From Vicia villosa (Eukaryota; Streptophyta; Magnoliopsida; Fabales; Fabaceae): 64,000 nt of DNA. The stretch spans positions 310,001 to 374,000 of the forward strand of contig NW_026705227.1 in NCBI RefSeq assembly GCF_029867415.1. The letters are read 5' to 3'. The notes under the pieces are model-generated. The model had not been told where the DNA came from, ran no database searches, and was given only the letters and a program-made list of their open reading frames with translations. Positions 36,983 through 48,711 of the stretch are shown piece after piece. The translations under genes and the position numbers were made by a program. Every line of letters begins with the position of its first letter. Position 1 is the first letter of the stretch.

Positions 36983-37126
36983 AAGTTAAAGTGATGGCAT
37001 CTAGCTCATAGAAAATTGATACTGTTAATTTAGATAAATTGTTATTGTAGCGCTTAAGTTAAAGTGATGGCATCTAGCTCATAGAAAATTGATACTGTTA
37101 ATTTAGATAAATTGTTACTGTAGCGC
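36983..37126 (+). repeat. 72-bp tandem duplication inside solo LTR
   Basis: AAGTTAAAGTGATGGCATC begins at 36983 and 37055; the two copies differ by about one base (GTTATTGTAGCGC versus GTTACTGTAGCGC), so the event is recent. Confidence 0.9.
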
Positions 37127-37322
37127 TTTAATTCGTGGAAATTAGTACTGTTAATTTATAATAATGTTTTTTTATCGATATAACAAATTGGGTAGACAGC
37201 AATTTTATACGATATAACCATGTGGTATATTAAAATATTGTAGCCATACTTATGAGTCAAACATCACGTTTCAATTCACTAGTACATCATGTTTCAATTA
37301 AATAATATATATGATATTTCAT

Positions 37323-37324
<2 letters not shown>

Positions 37325-37361
<37 letters not shown>

Positions 37362-37362
37362 T
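37325..37362. repeat. (ATA)n microsatellite
   Basis: About 12 ATA/TAA units within the solo LTR. Confidence 0.9.
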
Positions 37363-39054
37363 TAATATTATTAGTATAATATTTTTAGGTGTTTTGAGTT
37401 AGAGATGAATATTTAGATTATTTGGCAAACTTAAGTTATTTTTAATTATGTTAGAGTTGTTAATAGGGTTGTCAGAGTTGTTTTCGAATTGTTTAGAGTC
37501 AATTCTGATAGACAGTAAAATTAAAATTGAAGGTATTTGACTTTTTATAGTTATTTCATTATTACTTGAGTCAGACCGTTAGCCAATTAAATTCATAAGA
37601 GTTATTCTTATATATTTAGAGTTGTCAGTTTATGATGTCGGTGCTTACATTCTCGTTGAAACTTTACAAATTCATAACTCTCAAACCGTGAATTTGTTTT
37701 GAGTACCGTTTGAAGCTTTAAAAAGCTAGGGCGGCATTCTTTTCAATAAAAAAGTTTTGTTGGCAATAGGTTATTTAATCATTATGTGGTTGTGTAAAAT
37801 GACATGTATGTGTGTATATATATGTTAAGAATTGATGATTAATGGGAATAATATTGTTTGGCTTTGTTGCTATGTGTATTTGTGATATGTTGAGATGGTT
37901 AATGTTATGTTAATGCATTGTTGGTGATAATAACATGATATATGTTTGTTTGTGCAAATAGGTGAGATAATTCATGTGTGATGAATTATGTGATATATGC
38001 TTATATGATTAAGATTTGGTGATGGTCTTAATTGTATATATTGGTTGTTTTACACATGCATTCATGTGGAGCTTATATTCCGGTTTGTGGTTATAGTCCT
38101 AATGGGGATTTGGAACGGAACTATATGTTCATGGGAATCTTATTCTTCTGGGGGAGCTTATACTCATGTTGGTGGCTCAAATTTGAGCGAGGTGAACCTG
38201 ATGTTCAGGATTGGTACCACATGCATATTGCATTGAGTTGCATTTGAGTCACATGTATCGATGTGAATGTTATGTTTTGGTGTGCAATGTGTGATAATTG
38301 AATTAACTGCTACACTCTGATAATTGTGATTGATTATCTTTGGTATTTTGAATCCATGAGCAATGTAGTATATGTGGATATATGAGGTGTATTGAAATAT
38401 GTTGAATACACGAATATGTGAAGTGTGATGAATTCAATTGATAAATGTTTGTTATGCATTACTTATTATTATATATTTCTATAATGATGTGGATTCTCAC
38501 CCTTTTGTTGGAATGGTGTTTTATACGACATCGCTTAGTTATTGATTCATGATTTGAAGGATACCTTGTATTCCTTTCTATTGTTTTATTTTAATAAAAT
38601 TATTTGATGTTTGGCCATTATGCCTAAGTTTTTAATAACGCGAAATTATTATGAGACACTAATATGTTTTGTTTGATCGAATGAGTCCGCTGTGAAAGTG
38701 CGTTTGTTTGAGTTATGGAAACATGAATTATATTTAAAGTGTTATTGAGCATGACAAGTGTTTATGATTTTTGAATTATGTGTGACACCCTTGAATTAAT
38801 ATGCATGATATTTTACTGATTTATGTTATATTTTCGCAGGGTTTAGAAGAGTGTTACACATACCCTTGTCCAATTAATATTTGAAACTCAGTCATGGTTT
38901 AATAAAATCATAAGCTTAAAAAATGCTCCCAAGTATTATCTTATTACACTATAGGAGAGCTTTCTCAATGAGTTTTCCAACGCATTCGATCGCGTCTCAT
39001 TTCGAGTTGTGAAACTCAAGATACGATATTTTAATGTTGCTGAATTTTCATGAC

Positions 39055-39670
39055 ACCAGATTTCGCTAGGCGAGTAATGCAATCTTTGAGCGAGCCTAAC
39101 ATGCCAAAAATCTCAAAATCTCACTTTTAGACCCCTGTCCTTCAACCTCTAACCACCAAAACTATACTCAATCCTATTATAACATATTCAACCATTTTAT
39201 ACCATGAAATTAACATTATTCCACTGTATCCAGCCTCATGTCAATCGGAACTATGATTCCCGTTTTATGGTAGAAACATGAACACAAAACACTTTTCCGA
39301 GTATCAGAACCCTCGCTTGGTAAGCTCGGGGAAATTTCTAAGCGAGGTGAGTTAGAAAGATCAAGCCTCTGGATTTTCCCTTCCTCTCTTCGTGAGACCC
39401 GGCGAGGCCTCCAATTGAGCTCTTGCCTAACGAGCTCCCAGCGAGGCTCAGGAAAAGTAATTCAAAGTGTCACTTTTCCTTAAAAACACCATGCTCCCAA
39501 CAAGGCTCGGGCAAAGTAATTCGAAGTGTCACTTTTTCTCAAAAACACCATGCTCGCTTAGTAATCCATTCCTTTGCTTAGCAAGGCCAGAAGAAAAATT
39601 TATGCTTCCACTTGTTGTTATGCTTGCTTAGGGAGTTGTGCCCTCGCTATCGAGGATGCCATAATCCATT
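39055..39670. repeat. Cluster of CGCTTAGC / GCGAG words in outer gypsy LTR
   Basis: At least ten short words of the types CGCTAGGCGAG, CGCTTGG, AGCGAGG, GCTCGCTTAG and GCTTAGCAAGG are spaced at 20-60 bp. The unrelated-looking TAACCGGTTAC cluster occupies the equivalent place in the nested copy at 39742-42444. Confidence 0.7.
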
Positions 39671-39741
39671 CAATGGGAAAACGTGACAGGATGAGGTAAA
39701 TGAACAACACAACATCACAAAACATCATATTACACCAAAAT

Positions 39742-42444
39742 TGTAACACCCCAAATCTACCCGGTAAATTATAAGCGAAAATCAGAGTATTTTAAAAACT
39801 TTCAACATACAATGGGATGTCACATTTCAACTTAAAACAACAAACAACTTGTAATTCATTTAACGATGATACATAGCATTCGGAAACATAACTCTATTCA
39901 ATTGAATCTAACTTCAACTTATAAATTAAAATAGATTTAGAAACGTCTTTTATACAACTGAAACAACTTTTCATCAACGAAGTACTTAACGAAATTTTAG
40001 TTAATACTTTCTTCAAATAAAATAAATGTCAACTTAGAATACAACAGTTATAACATCATAACAATTATTCCTCTGAGTGCTACGTATCAGAACCAGACCC
40101 TCATGACTTATCATAGAGAAACATAAAGACTTCATAAAGTTACTTCGAACATCCACAACTATCCTTGGGTACCTGCCCATTTCCCATGGTAGGGAAAATA
40201 TCATCATAAGGGGTGAGATATCTTACAATATAAAAGAATGCATGATAAATAATATCGGAGATTTAGATCATACATAATTTTACCACTTCTCATCACATAA
40301 CATCTTACAATAATTTTCATCACAAAACAGCGTATCAATAAAATACGACGTTCAAAACGGCAACAATGTCATTAATCAATTAGGACAACTTATTCAAATT
40401 CTCAATTATAATGTCATCACGTCACAACAAGCATCTCATCATCTCAATAATCCAAACACCATTCAAATTCAAATGCAAATCAAATGCGACTCGACTAATA
40501 CAAATGCATGTGGTACCATTTGGAGTAAAACTCCCATCGTCTCAAAAATTTCCATTGGGCACATCGTCGCTATTTGCCATTAAGGCCGTCGTGGTTGCCA
40601 TAATTTTCAGGTCGTCGTGTTTGCCATAATTTTCAGGCTATGCAATGGATGCGACTCAAATGATGCACATCCATAAATACAACATAAACAATATGTCACA
40701 ACATGTCACAACATCGTTTAAACCACATCAACTCAATGCCAAGGTTCTATGGAAATAACCATATCATTACTATCATAGTAATTCATCACGTCTCAATCAC
40801 GTCGCTATGTCGTATCATCGTACAACATTAATTCACTTCACAATACATCATAATACAACTTATCAATATTGACCATAGGATCTACAACAACAACAAATTA
40901 CACATACTAGCAACAACGAAAACAATTTTGTCATATTAATAAAAACATCAACTAATTCATCATGTTAATAACAAAGATCAACAACTTGTCTTATTAACAA
41001 CAACATCAACAAGTTCATCATATTAACAACAAACATCAATACTTCGTCTTATTAACAACAACATCAACACATTCATCATATTCTACAATTCAAGTAACAT
41101 CATAACGCGACATATTCAACTTCTTAATAAAAACATATTCATTGTTAATTCATTTCAAGGCAACATTATCAACTCATATCTATCAAGACGTACAAATGAT
41201 TTCATATAGCATACAACATTATTATCAATTTATGCATACCAACACATACAAAAGTATAAGTCATATTAAATAACCTCCTAATGAATCTCAATCCATTTTT
41301 GTAAGATAGGAATTCATTTTATCTTTCCAACGGTCCAAACGGTGCGTCAAACGGGCTTACGGATCAAAAGATATAAATTTTCAAAGTTTTGGAAAAATCC
41401 GCCAACACAGTGATGTAACGGGTTATATGATTCATGTAACCGGTTACATCAGTTCCAGTAGTGAAAATACCCAATTTTTCTTCGATGTAACCGGTTACCT
41501 AAACCATGTAACCGGTTACATCATCCTAAATTGCCCAAAAACTGCGTTTTCCCCCGTTTCTTTACACATGTAGCCGGTTACCTCAACCATGTAACCGGTT
41601 ACATCACTGAAGAAGTGTAAAAAGCTGTATTTTTATTCTGCTACGGGATCCTCCCTTCAAACCCCAAAAACCCATCTTTTACACACCATAGAATCATTAT
41701 AAGTCATAATTTTTTAAGTCCAACACCAGCATCATGTAATTATTCAAATACCCACACCAATTTCATCAATTACACCAAAAGTCATACATTATTCATAACA
41801 TTCATAAACACGTTAGAACTCCAATTCTTCACACATTCATGGATATACAATTATGAAGCTTAATCTCTACCATACTCATCATCGTGTCAACCCTTAGAGA
41901 GTAAGAACCCCACTCTTACCTTAGCAAAAGCTCCATCTTCTCCAATGGAGTTCTTCCCCTTCATGCCCTAGCTTTCCTTTCTTCTCCTCTTCTTTCTCTT
42001 ATTTCTCTTCTTTCTCTTCTTTCACCAAAAATGAGTTATGAGACTAAATCTCTAAAACTCTAACTATTACTATCTCACTAATGGGCTTAACCCATAATCC
42101 ATCTATTGTGTCATATCTCTACCACTTAGGCCCAATACTACTAATTTCATCATATTATATCGAATAAATCACAAAACACACTATAAATAAGTAAATAGTC
42201 ACATAACATAAACGAATATTATTCCCAATAATATTCCACAACTACAATCGATCCATAACTTAAATAATACCAACTCGCGATTGTATTTCTCCGACTAGTC
42301 CGACCATAACTTAACTGCTCAAATCAACACATTAATCCAATCTTGCCTTTAGAATAATACCGATAAATCCCGGCTTCAACTAATCCCAACAAATAAGTCC
42401 TTGATCAATTTAATTAAATAATTAATTAAATTCGGAGCATTACA
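39742..42444 (-). mobile_element. Solo gypsy LTR, minus orientation, with target duplication
   Basis: On the plus strand it runs from TGTAACACCCCAAATC to TTCGGAGCATTACA. The 5-bp flanks AAAAT (39737-39741 and 42445-42449) are identical. Length 2,703 bp. Minus orientation follows from alignment of its right end with the start of the LTR at 36204 (both have AATTAATTATT after the first bases) and of the GGGTGAGATA block near 40220 with the GATTCTCACCC block near 38490. It carries six copies or near-copies of a TAACCGGTTAC word at 41410-41605. Confidence 0.85.
41410..41605. repeat. Cluster of TAACCGGTTAC palindromes
   Basis: Six words in about 190 bp, mostly of the form GTAACCGGTTACATCA paired as CCTAAACCATG- or CCTCAACCATG-linked doublets. 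One copy has decayed to TAACGGGTTATA and another to TAGCCGGTTAC. Confidence 0.88.
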
Positions 42445-43023
42445 AAAATAACATATAAGAGTCATCGGATAACACATAGAAGCATGAACAACAACAAAAT
42501 CATCATGTACTAACAATAATTTTATGATTAAGTAACTACACATAAATCATAACCTCATTCCCATGAAATTTCTTTCCCCAAATGCTAGCTCTACCTTGAA
42601 TCTACCTTAGTATATGAAGATGTTGACAGATTTAAGATAGAGTGAAGATGACCCAATCTTTTGATTTCCAAATCCAAGCTCTTCCTCTTCCTTTTCCCCT
42701 TTTTCTCACTTCTCTTCTTCTTTCTCCTCTTTCTTCCAATTTCTTTTCTTACTAACAAAGGCAAGGTTAGAATGGAAATGATATAAGAAAATATCTTATG
42801 AAGAGATATTTCTTCTAGAGGTTAATTGACCATTCATTAATGTTATTAAAATGTTCCTTTTTTTACTAATTAACAAAGGTTAATTAAATTAAATTAGAAT
42901 TAAGCTCATATGAGTTTATTAATTACTCTATTTGTCCCAAATGACAAGAAATAGACCATATAGGAACTCAATTGGTCTCAATTGACAACGAATAGAGTAT
43001 TTACGAAAATATGGGTTATTACA

Positions 43024-43930
43024 TTTGGAACGTGAAAAGGAAGTCAATTTCACATGGGAAATGGAGAGGTTGAATGAGATATTCATATTCGAGAAGTTGT
43101 TTTCTAAGATTATGGTGACTGATCGAGAACTTGATTTAATGAATGTCAATGGAGTTTTTTTCCGTTCTCATTTAATCTTTTATGTACTTTCCATATTGTG
43201 AAAAATGTTGGGGAAATGCATGTTGCTTGTTAAAGAGAGTATACAAGTTCGGTGATAAATTTGTGAAATGAGATAATTTATTCAAAGCGGTTTGTTGAGT
43301 ATGAGAAACACTTATAACATTTTGAGCTAGTATGTTCTAACGTCCCTTTCTTTGTTCATTATGTTAGTCAAACATAGTTGTCTCCCTATAAGAAAAAATT
43401 TAGTGTTGCATGGTCCAACCAAATCACTTATTTAAGGAACACGACAACAAACAAATAAATATTTAACATGTTTTTATAGTTACTACGTAAATAGAAATTA
43501 TTGTTTTTAAACTAATACTGTAACAATATTTTATAGGTTGAGTTTGGTCATTGGATACTTAAAACATGTTGCATACTAGATGAGAAAATCTTAATAGAAG
43601 TTGGATGCATGTTAAGGGTTCAGCTTGGTTCAATCAATGCTTTATTTTAGGAAAGCTTCATTAACATTAAGCATCAACACAATACTTCTTTTTAGGCATG
43701 ATTGCATTGTTTCGTGTAAAGAAAGTGTAAACACCACATTAGAAAGAGTTTGAAAGAGTGGAGCAAATAAGGGTCAACAAGGTTGCATGTGGATGCTTCG
43801 TTAAAACAATTCATGGTCTCCGTTGTGCATATGAGAGGAGCATGTTTCTTGGATGCCATTAATACATGAAGTCATTGAAGAAGAAAGTGAAACACATATG
43901 AACTTAAACGGAGAATGTGAAGATTTGAAA
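43024..43930 (+). pseudogene. MULE (FAR1/MURA-type) transposase remnant
   Basis: Plus-strand blocks, in several frames, follow the order of a plant MULE transposase. VTDRELDLMN at about 43109-43138 contains a catalytic aspartate context. A FHIVKNVGE-like block near 43190 is next, then VAWSNQITYLRNTTTNK near 43410-43455 and VEFGHWILK near 43540 across an apparent ~85-bp intron ending in TTTTATAG. KVACGCFVKTIHGLRCAYE follows near 43780. Stops and frame changes make it dead. The N-terminal half is missing, cut off at 43023 by the gypsy element. Confidence 0.72.
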
Positions 43931-44666
43931 ATAATACTTTAACAGCTTAGATATTGTTGATCGGAGGTGATGAAGAAAAAAGTGTGAACTTTGCAAATCC
44001 TTGTACAACTTCACTCATAAAATTTAAGTTCAAAAAAAGGGAGTCAAAAAGAGTAAAAAGAGAGCAAGAGAGTAATGTGCATTGTGATCTCTTTTTTATT
44101 GGGACCGTTAATTTCTTATTTTCTTTTCATTTCATTTATGAATGGAGAAAATTCAGTGATTCATTGACCAAATTTATTTATGAATAATGAGCATGACATT
44201 TTACTTAAAGGTATAGGTCGTCATTTGCTAATTCCATACGTTTAATTTCCAAGGTCCTCTACATGAAAAGACTCAAAGTTTGAATCTACAAGTAACATTG
44301 CATGTGGTCTTACAAGGGACAGCAATATAACTGAAAATTAGTAATATTACAAGGGACATCAATAATCAATTTTATGTTAGAAAAATTGGTGTAACTAAAA
44401 CTAAAAATCATTGTCTCTTTTCCAACCACAAAAATGACCAAATCTCACGGCAAACCACACAACCTTTGAAAAAGTCACAACTTACCTTAAACATTCCGAA
44501 ACCTTAAACTAATCCCACACTTATGCCGATAACTCAGCCACTTCCACATGTTACATCACTATTCACACACCCCTTATATTCCTTCACACCCTCCTTATCT
44601 TTCCTTTAAAACACACTCACATCTCTTTCTCTCAACAATTCTCACTCTCTCTTTGTTGCAACAACC
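43931..44666. other. Upstream region of the RGP gene
   Basis: No coding evidence. The last 120 bp are C- and T-rich (CACTCACATCTCTTTCTCTC), typical of a leader. CCCCTTATATTCC (about 44570) is the only TATA-like candidate and is weak. Confidence 0.5.
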
Positions 44667-46203
44667 ATGGCTGCAACTTCACCTCCATTGAAAGATGAAC
44701 TTGACATTGTCATCCCTACTATAAGAAACCTAGATTTCTTAGAAATGTGGAGACCATTTTTTGAACCTTATCATTTGATCATTGTTCAAGATGGTGATCC
44801 TACAAAAACCATCAACGTTCCACCTGGTTTTGATTATGAACTTTACAACAGGAATGATATTAACAAGCTTCTTGGTCCTAGGGCTTCTTGTATCTCGTTC
44901 AAAGACTCTGCATGCCGTTGCTTCGGTTACATGGTTTCCAAGAAGAAATACATCTTCACCATTGATGATGATTGTTTTGTATGTTTTTTTCAATAGTTTT
45001 TCTCTTTTTCTTCTTCTTTTTTGAGTTTGTTTTTATATGTTTTTTTGTTTGTTTTTGTGAGTGTTAGGTTGCTAATGATCCATCTGGAAATAAAATCAAT
45101 GCACTTCAGCAGCATATTAAGAATCTTCTGTGTCCATCAACACCTTTGTTTTTCAATACCCTCTATGATCCTTTTAGAGAAGGTGCGGATTTTGTTCGCG
45201 GATACCCTTTTAGTCTTCGCGAGGGTGTTCCGACAGCTATCTCTCATGGACTTTGGCTCAACATTCCTGATTATGATGCTCCTACTCAGCTTGTCAAGCC
45301 ACTTGAGAGGAACACTAGGTATGTATAATGTACTATCTCTCTCTGTTCACGCAGTCAGCATATCAGTGGTCGTTGAATCAAGATCGAATTGTATAGATAT
45401 TTTTAATTTAATATTTATGTTGATGTTATAAGGTATGTGGATACTGTTTTGACTATACCAAAAGGAACATTGTTTCCAATGTGTGGAATGAATTTGGCAT
45501 TTGATCGTGATTTGATTGGACCAGCTATGTATTTTGGTCTCATGGGAGATGGTCAGCCTATTGGACGATACGATGATATGTGGGCTGGCTGGTGCTGCAA
45601 GGTTCTTTTCTTTCTTTTCTTGATGATATGTGGACGATATGATCTATGTAGCACCGACCCCTGTCCGTGTTAGAGTCGGTGTCTGACGTGTCAGGGCCTG
45701 TCGTGTTTCCGGTGTCCATGCTCTGGTTCATAATAGTTAGACATTATGAAGCACGGACGCATAACCGACACAGACACTTGACATGTGGACATTGCGAGGT
45801 GTCGGTGCTACAGAGGTTAGAAATTCAAGTTTGAGTGGTAAAAAACAATCTTACATTGTTAAGAATCATTTTTTATGTATGATTTGTTCAGGTGATTTGT
45901 GATCATTTGGGGCTAGGGATCAAGACTGGACTCCCCTACATCTATCATAGCAAAGCAAGTAATCCATTTGTGAACCTAAGGAAAGAGTACAAAGGGATAT
46001 TCTGGCAGGAAGATATCATTCCATTTTTCCAAAATCTTGTTCTTCCACAAGAATGCACAACTGTTCAAAAGTGTTACATTGAAATGTCAAAGCAAGTCAA
46101 AGAAAAACTTGGAAAGATTGATCCTTATTTTGACAAATTGGCAGATGCTATGGTCACTTGGATTGAAGCTTGGGATGAACTTAACCCTTCCAAAGCATCT
46201 TAG
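44667..46203 (+). CDS. RGP: UDP-arabinopyranose mutase / reversibly glycosylated polypeptide
   Basis: Four exons in phase with GT-AG borders: 44667-44978, 45068-45318, 45433-45601, 45892-46203, giving 347 residues against a usual 350-365. The protein is colinear with plant RGP/UAM throughout: [16 protein letters not shown] near the start, the nucleotide-sugar-binding TIDDDCF at 98-104 with the acidic triad 100-102, [16 protein letters not shown] at 142-157, and [16 protein letters not shown] at the exon 3/4 join. Arg148 and Arg155 have the 7-residue spacing of the two arginines reported as essential in rice UAM. The family interconverts UDP-arabinopyranose and UDP-arabinofuranose on the cytosolic face of the Golgi, supplying arabinose for cell-wall polymers. 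No signal peptide, as expected. The short N-terminus (nine residues before DELDIV) is within family variation. Intron 3 carries a MITE. Confidence 0.95.
45647..45812. mobile_element. MITE in intron 3 of the RGP gene
   Basis: The ends TGTAGCACCGACCCCTGTCC and GGTGTCGGTGCTACA are inverted repeats. The interior repeats ACACGGACAC / GTGTCCGT-type motifs. No ORF. A faint relative of the same motif family (CCGACACTCCCATG, CGGACACATTTT) lies in CYP85A intron 3 at about 25880-25910. Confidence 0.7.
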
Positions 46204-46235
46204 GCCAATCACAAAGCATAAAAAAATCTTATACT

Positions 46236-46378
46236 ACTAGAAAATGTTGAAATAATGACGAAAATCAGAGACGGAAAAATATAAGTTGGTCGCAATATCG
46301 GACGTCTCTAACGATTAGAGATGGATTTTGTCTTTTTCTGTCTCTAAATTTTTGTCACTATTTCAACTTTTTGAGATA
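46236..46378. mobile_element. Foldback element in the RGP 3' flank, CACTA-like ends
   Basis: AGAAAATGTTGAAATAATGAC at the left pairs imperfectly with GTCACTATTTCAACTTTTT at the right, giving arms of about 35 bp. The left flank ACTACTAG-AAAA resembles CACTA termini. It begins about 30 bp past the RGP stop codon, so it probably lies in the 3' UTR. Confidence 0.6.
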
Positions 46379-47621
46379 GTTCGTGAAGTGCAAACATGGC
46401 CGTTGATCTTGAATTTGAACTATTTATACTGTGTGCTTTTTCTAAAGTGTTTTGTTTTTGATATTATTGTACCCTTAGAATTTGCAGCATTGTTAGCTGT
46501 AATTCTAAATTTTAAGACTTTGTGGTTTGAGGTTAAGAAGCAATAAGGTACAATGATCTAGGTCATTGTTACTTGTGATTTTTGTTTTATGAGTTCTAGT
46601 GATCTTTGTTTGTTGGATCTTATATCATTTTGGAAGCCATGTGTTCTTATGTGAAAACATGTGTTATTGGAAGAATGTTAATGCATGGTTTATTTAGTTG
46701 TTATTAAATCTTTTAAGTATAAATCACTAGTGTAACGATTAAACCATTTTTGACACATGTATTCAATCAAACTACGTCGTTTTTTTAAGTTTCTTTTTAA
46801 AAACTCGACATTTGACCCTAAAACCGACTAATTCACCAATCAAACTACATCACATCGTTTTTGACATTTGACCCTAGAACAAACTAATTCAGAGATCAAT
46901 TATAATGTTGACTAGCGTGGGACCAGAGCAAAGATCTATATGGACCTATAATAACTGCAGTATGAATGTCTATGTCCTTAGAAGATTTGGAACCTTGTGG
47001 CATTGATTTCTTTTCAATAATGGTACTGCTGCATGCATCAGAAAGATCTAGCTAGATGTGATTTTGGATCAATTGGGTGGACACTATTATTGTTCTTATC
47101 CTTTCAAGTTTCAACTTTGTAACTGCTTCTGCCATGTACTAAAACTCTCTGAATGTGTTTGCTGCATTATTGGTAATTACTAGTTCTTGTACCCTTGTTT
47201 GTGTTCTTGGAAAAACATATGTGGACTTATTTTACCCCCTCACCGACACTAGTACTGATTCTTTTAGGGGACACAAAAGTACTACTAGTGATATCTCATT
47301 AATAGCTTATCGAAATAAGTTATGAACTAGTAAAAAAAAATTTACAAGCTTTTGAGAATAAATATTACTAAAAGTAACTTATGTTACCCTTATATACAAT
47401 TCTAAAGGTATAGAGTGATTTTACCTAGAATTGATTTTAGAATGATTTTGCCTATATTTGAAAATCTTTAAAATTCACGGCAATAATGTACGATTTGGAA
47501 AAGTCATCAATAGTAGCTTTAGAAAATCGTCAAGAGAAGGTCTTGAACTTGACATGGCCATGGATGACTTTGCTTCCAAACACAACTTAAAGTGTTTGAT
47601 TCTTTTAAAATAGAATTGATT
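46379..47621. other. Intergenic DNA between the RGP and TRM1 genes
   Basis: No exon-like stretch recognised. The first 350 bp may include the RGP 3' UTR and polyadenylation region. Confidence 0.5.
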
Positions 47622-48132
47622 TTATATATAAATGTATGTTTGGTTTAGTTTTTGGAAGAGAAAAAACAATTTTAAAAGTTAAGAATTGATTCTAAAATGA
47701 TTTCGAAATGTTTAGTTCTTCTGAAGTAAAATTAAATCTGCCTCTAGAATTGATTATATTTAAAGCTACAACTTTTGAATTGAACGTGAATTTTACACTA
47801 AAATTTATTGTTCAACTCATTTTTACTTAAATGTATTCAAATATAAATCAATTTACATCAAACTCGCATTTAACCAAAATCAGTTCTATAAAACCAATTC
47901 AATCAAAATTAATCCTCCTCACCGTAGAACCAAAGATACACTAAAAGTGATTCTAGTTAAAATTAAAATTTATAATTTTTGAATTTAAACTAATTTTAAC
48001 ATTAGAAAATTACATTAAAATTTTTTGTTCAATTCAATTTTGCATAAAATCATCTAAAAATAAACCACTTAACATGCCACTCGATTTTAACTAAAACCAA
48101 TTTTTTTTGGCTCCAAAACCAAACATATGCAT
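47622..48132. mobile_element. MITE cluster with TGTATGTTTGGTTT ends
   Basis: The left end TGTATGTTTGGTTTAG pairs with CTAAAACCAATTTTTTTTGG-CTCCAAAACCAAACATATG at the right. An internal end (AGAACCAAAGATACACTAAA, about 47928) suggests two copies side by side or nested. The interior is rich in AGAATTGATTTT / AAAATCAATTCT motifs. A relative lies in TRM1 intron 1. Confidence 0.65.
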
Positions 48133-48711
48133 AGAAATCAAATATGAATATTACTAAAAGTAAGTTATCTAAGCACTTATTCAATAAACGTTTATATCAT
48201 ATCATGATATAAGGGCTTAAATTCAAAAGATTATAGAACTATGACACAAGCAACATAAATATTATAGTCAGAAACACCTCAAAAATTGTAAATCCTATGG
48301 TCCCGTATTTAAAACAACATTACAAAACAGTAATAAAAAAATTGTCAAATTTTGAACAGTCTTCAAGAACCTGCATGCTCAAAGTTGTTGGCCATAAAAA
48401 TGTGTCATTATAAAAAACACCAAATCAAAATTAAATCAAAAAACAATTATTATTCAACACAATACAATTTCCAAATAACAACAAAAAAAAACAGATTTAA
48501 GTAACAAATTTGATGCTAAGTGCCTAAATCTCTTGCCACAACATTTAACTTAATTCTTCATTGAGCAAAAAGGCACATAATCTAGAAAAATAACTTAGCT
48601 CAGCTCACTTTGATGTGCAAAATTTTGGTGAAAACAAATAGGCTTTCTTTAGTAACCAAAAAAATGTGGAATTTCATGAAAATTTGATTTCAAGAGCCTT
48701 TTTTTTATGAG
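48133..48711. other. 3' flank of the TRM1 gene
   Basis: AT-rich. Probably contains the TRM1 3' UTR on the minus strand; nothing else seen. Confidence 0.5.

Larger units (their letters stand above)
36204..38858 (+). mobile_element. Solo gypsy LTR, plus orientation, with target duplication
   Basis: It begins TGTAACACCCCGATTTTC and ends GAAGAGTGTTACA. The 5-bp flanks CATAC (36199-36203 and 38859-38863) are identical. Length 2,655 bp, no interior. It belongs to the same family as the LTR in which it sits, but is inverted relative to it. A purine-rich stretch of GAGAAAAAGAGAAGAG type (36460-36560), a 72-bp tandem duplication and an (ATA)n run lie inside. The plus-strand ORFs at 38032-38247 are non-coding. 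Confidence 0.85.

Noticed and set aside
38032..38247. Two overlapping plus-strand ORFs of 63-71 codons
   Set aside because: Located within the solo LTR at 36204-38858; the equivalent block in sister LTRs is not open.
40411..40629. 72-codon ORF as a host gene
   Set aside because: Located within the solo gypsy LTR at 39742-42444 and without codon or motif support.
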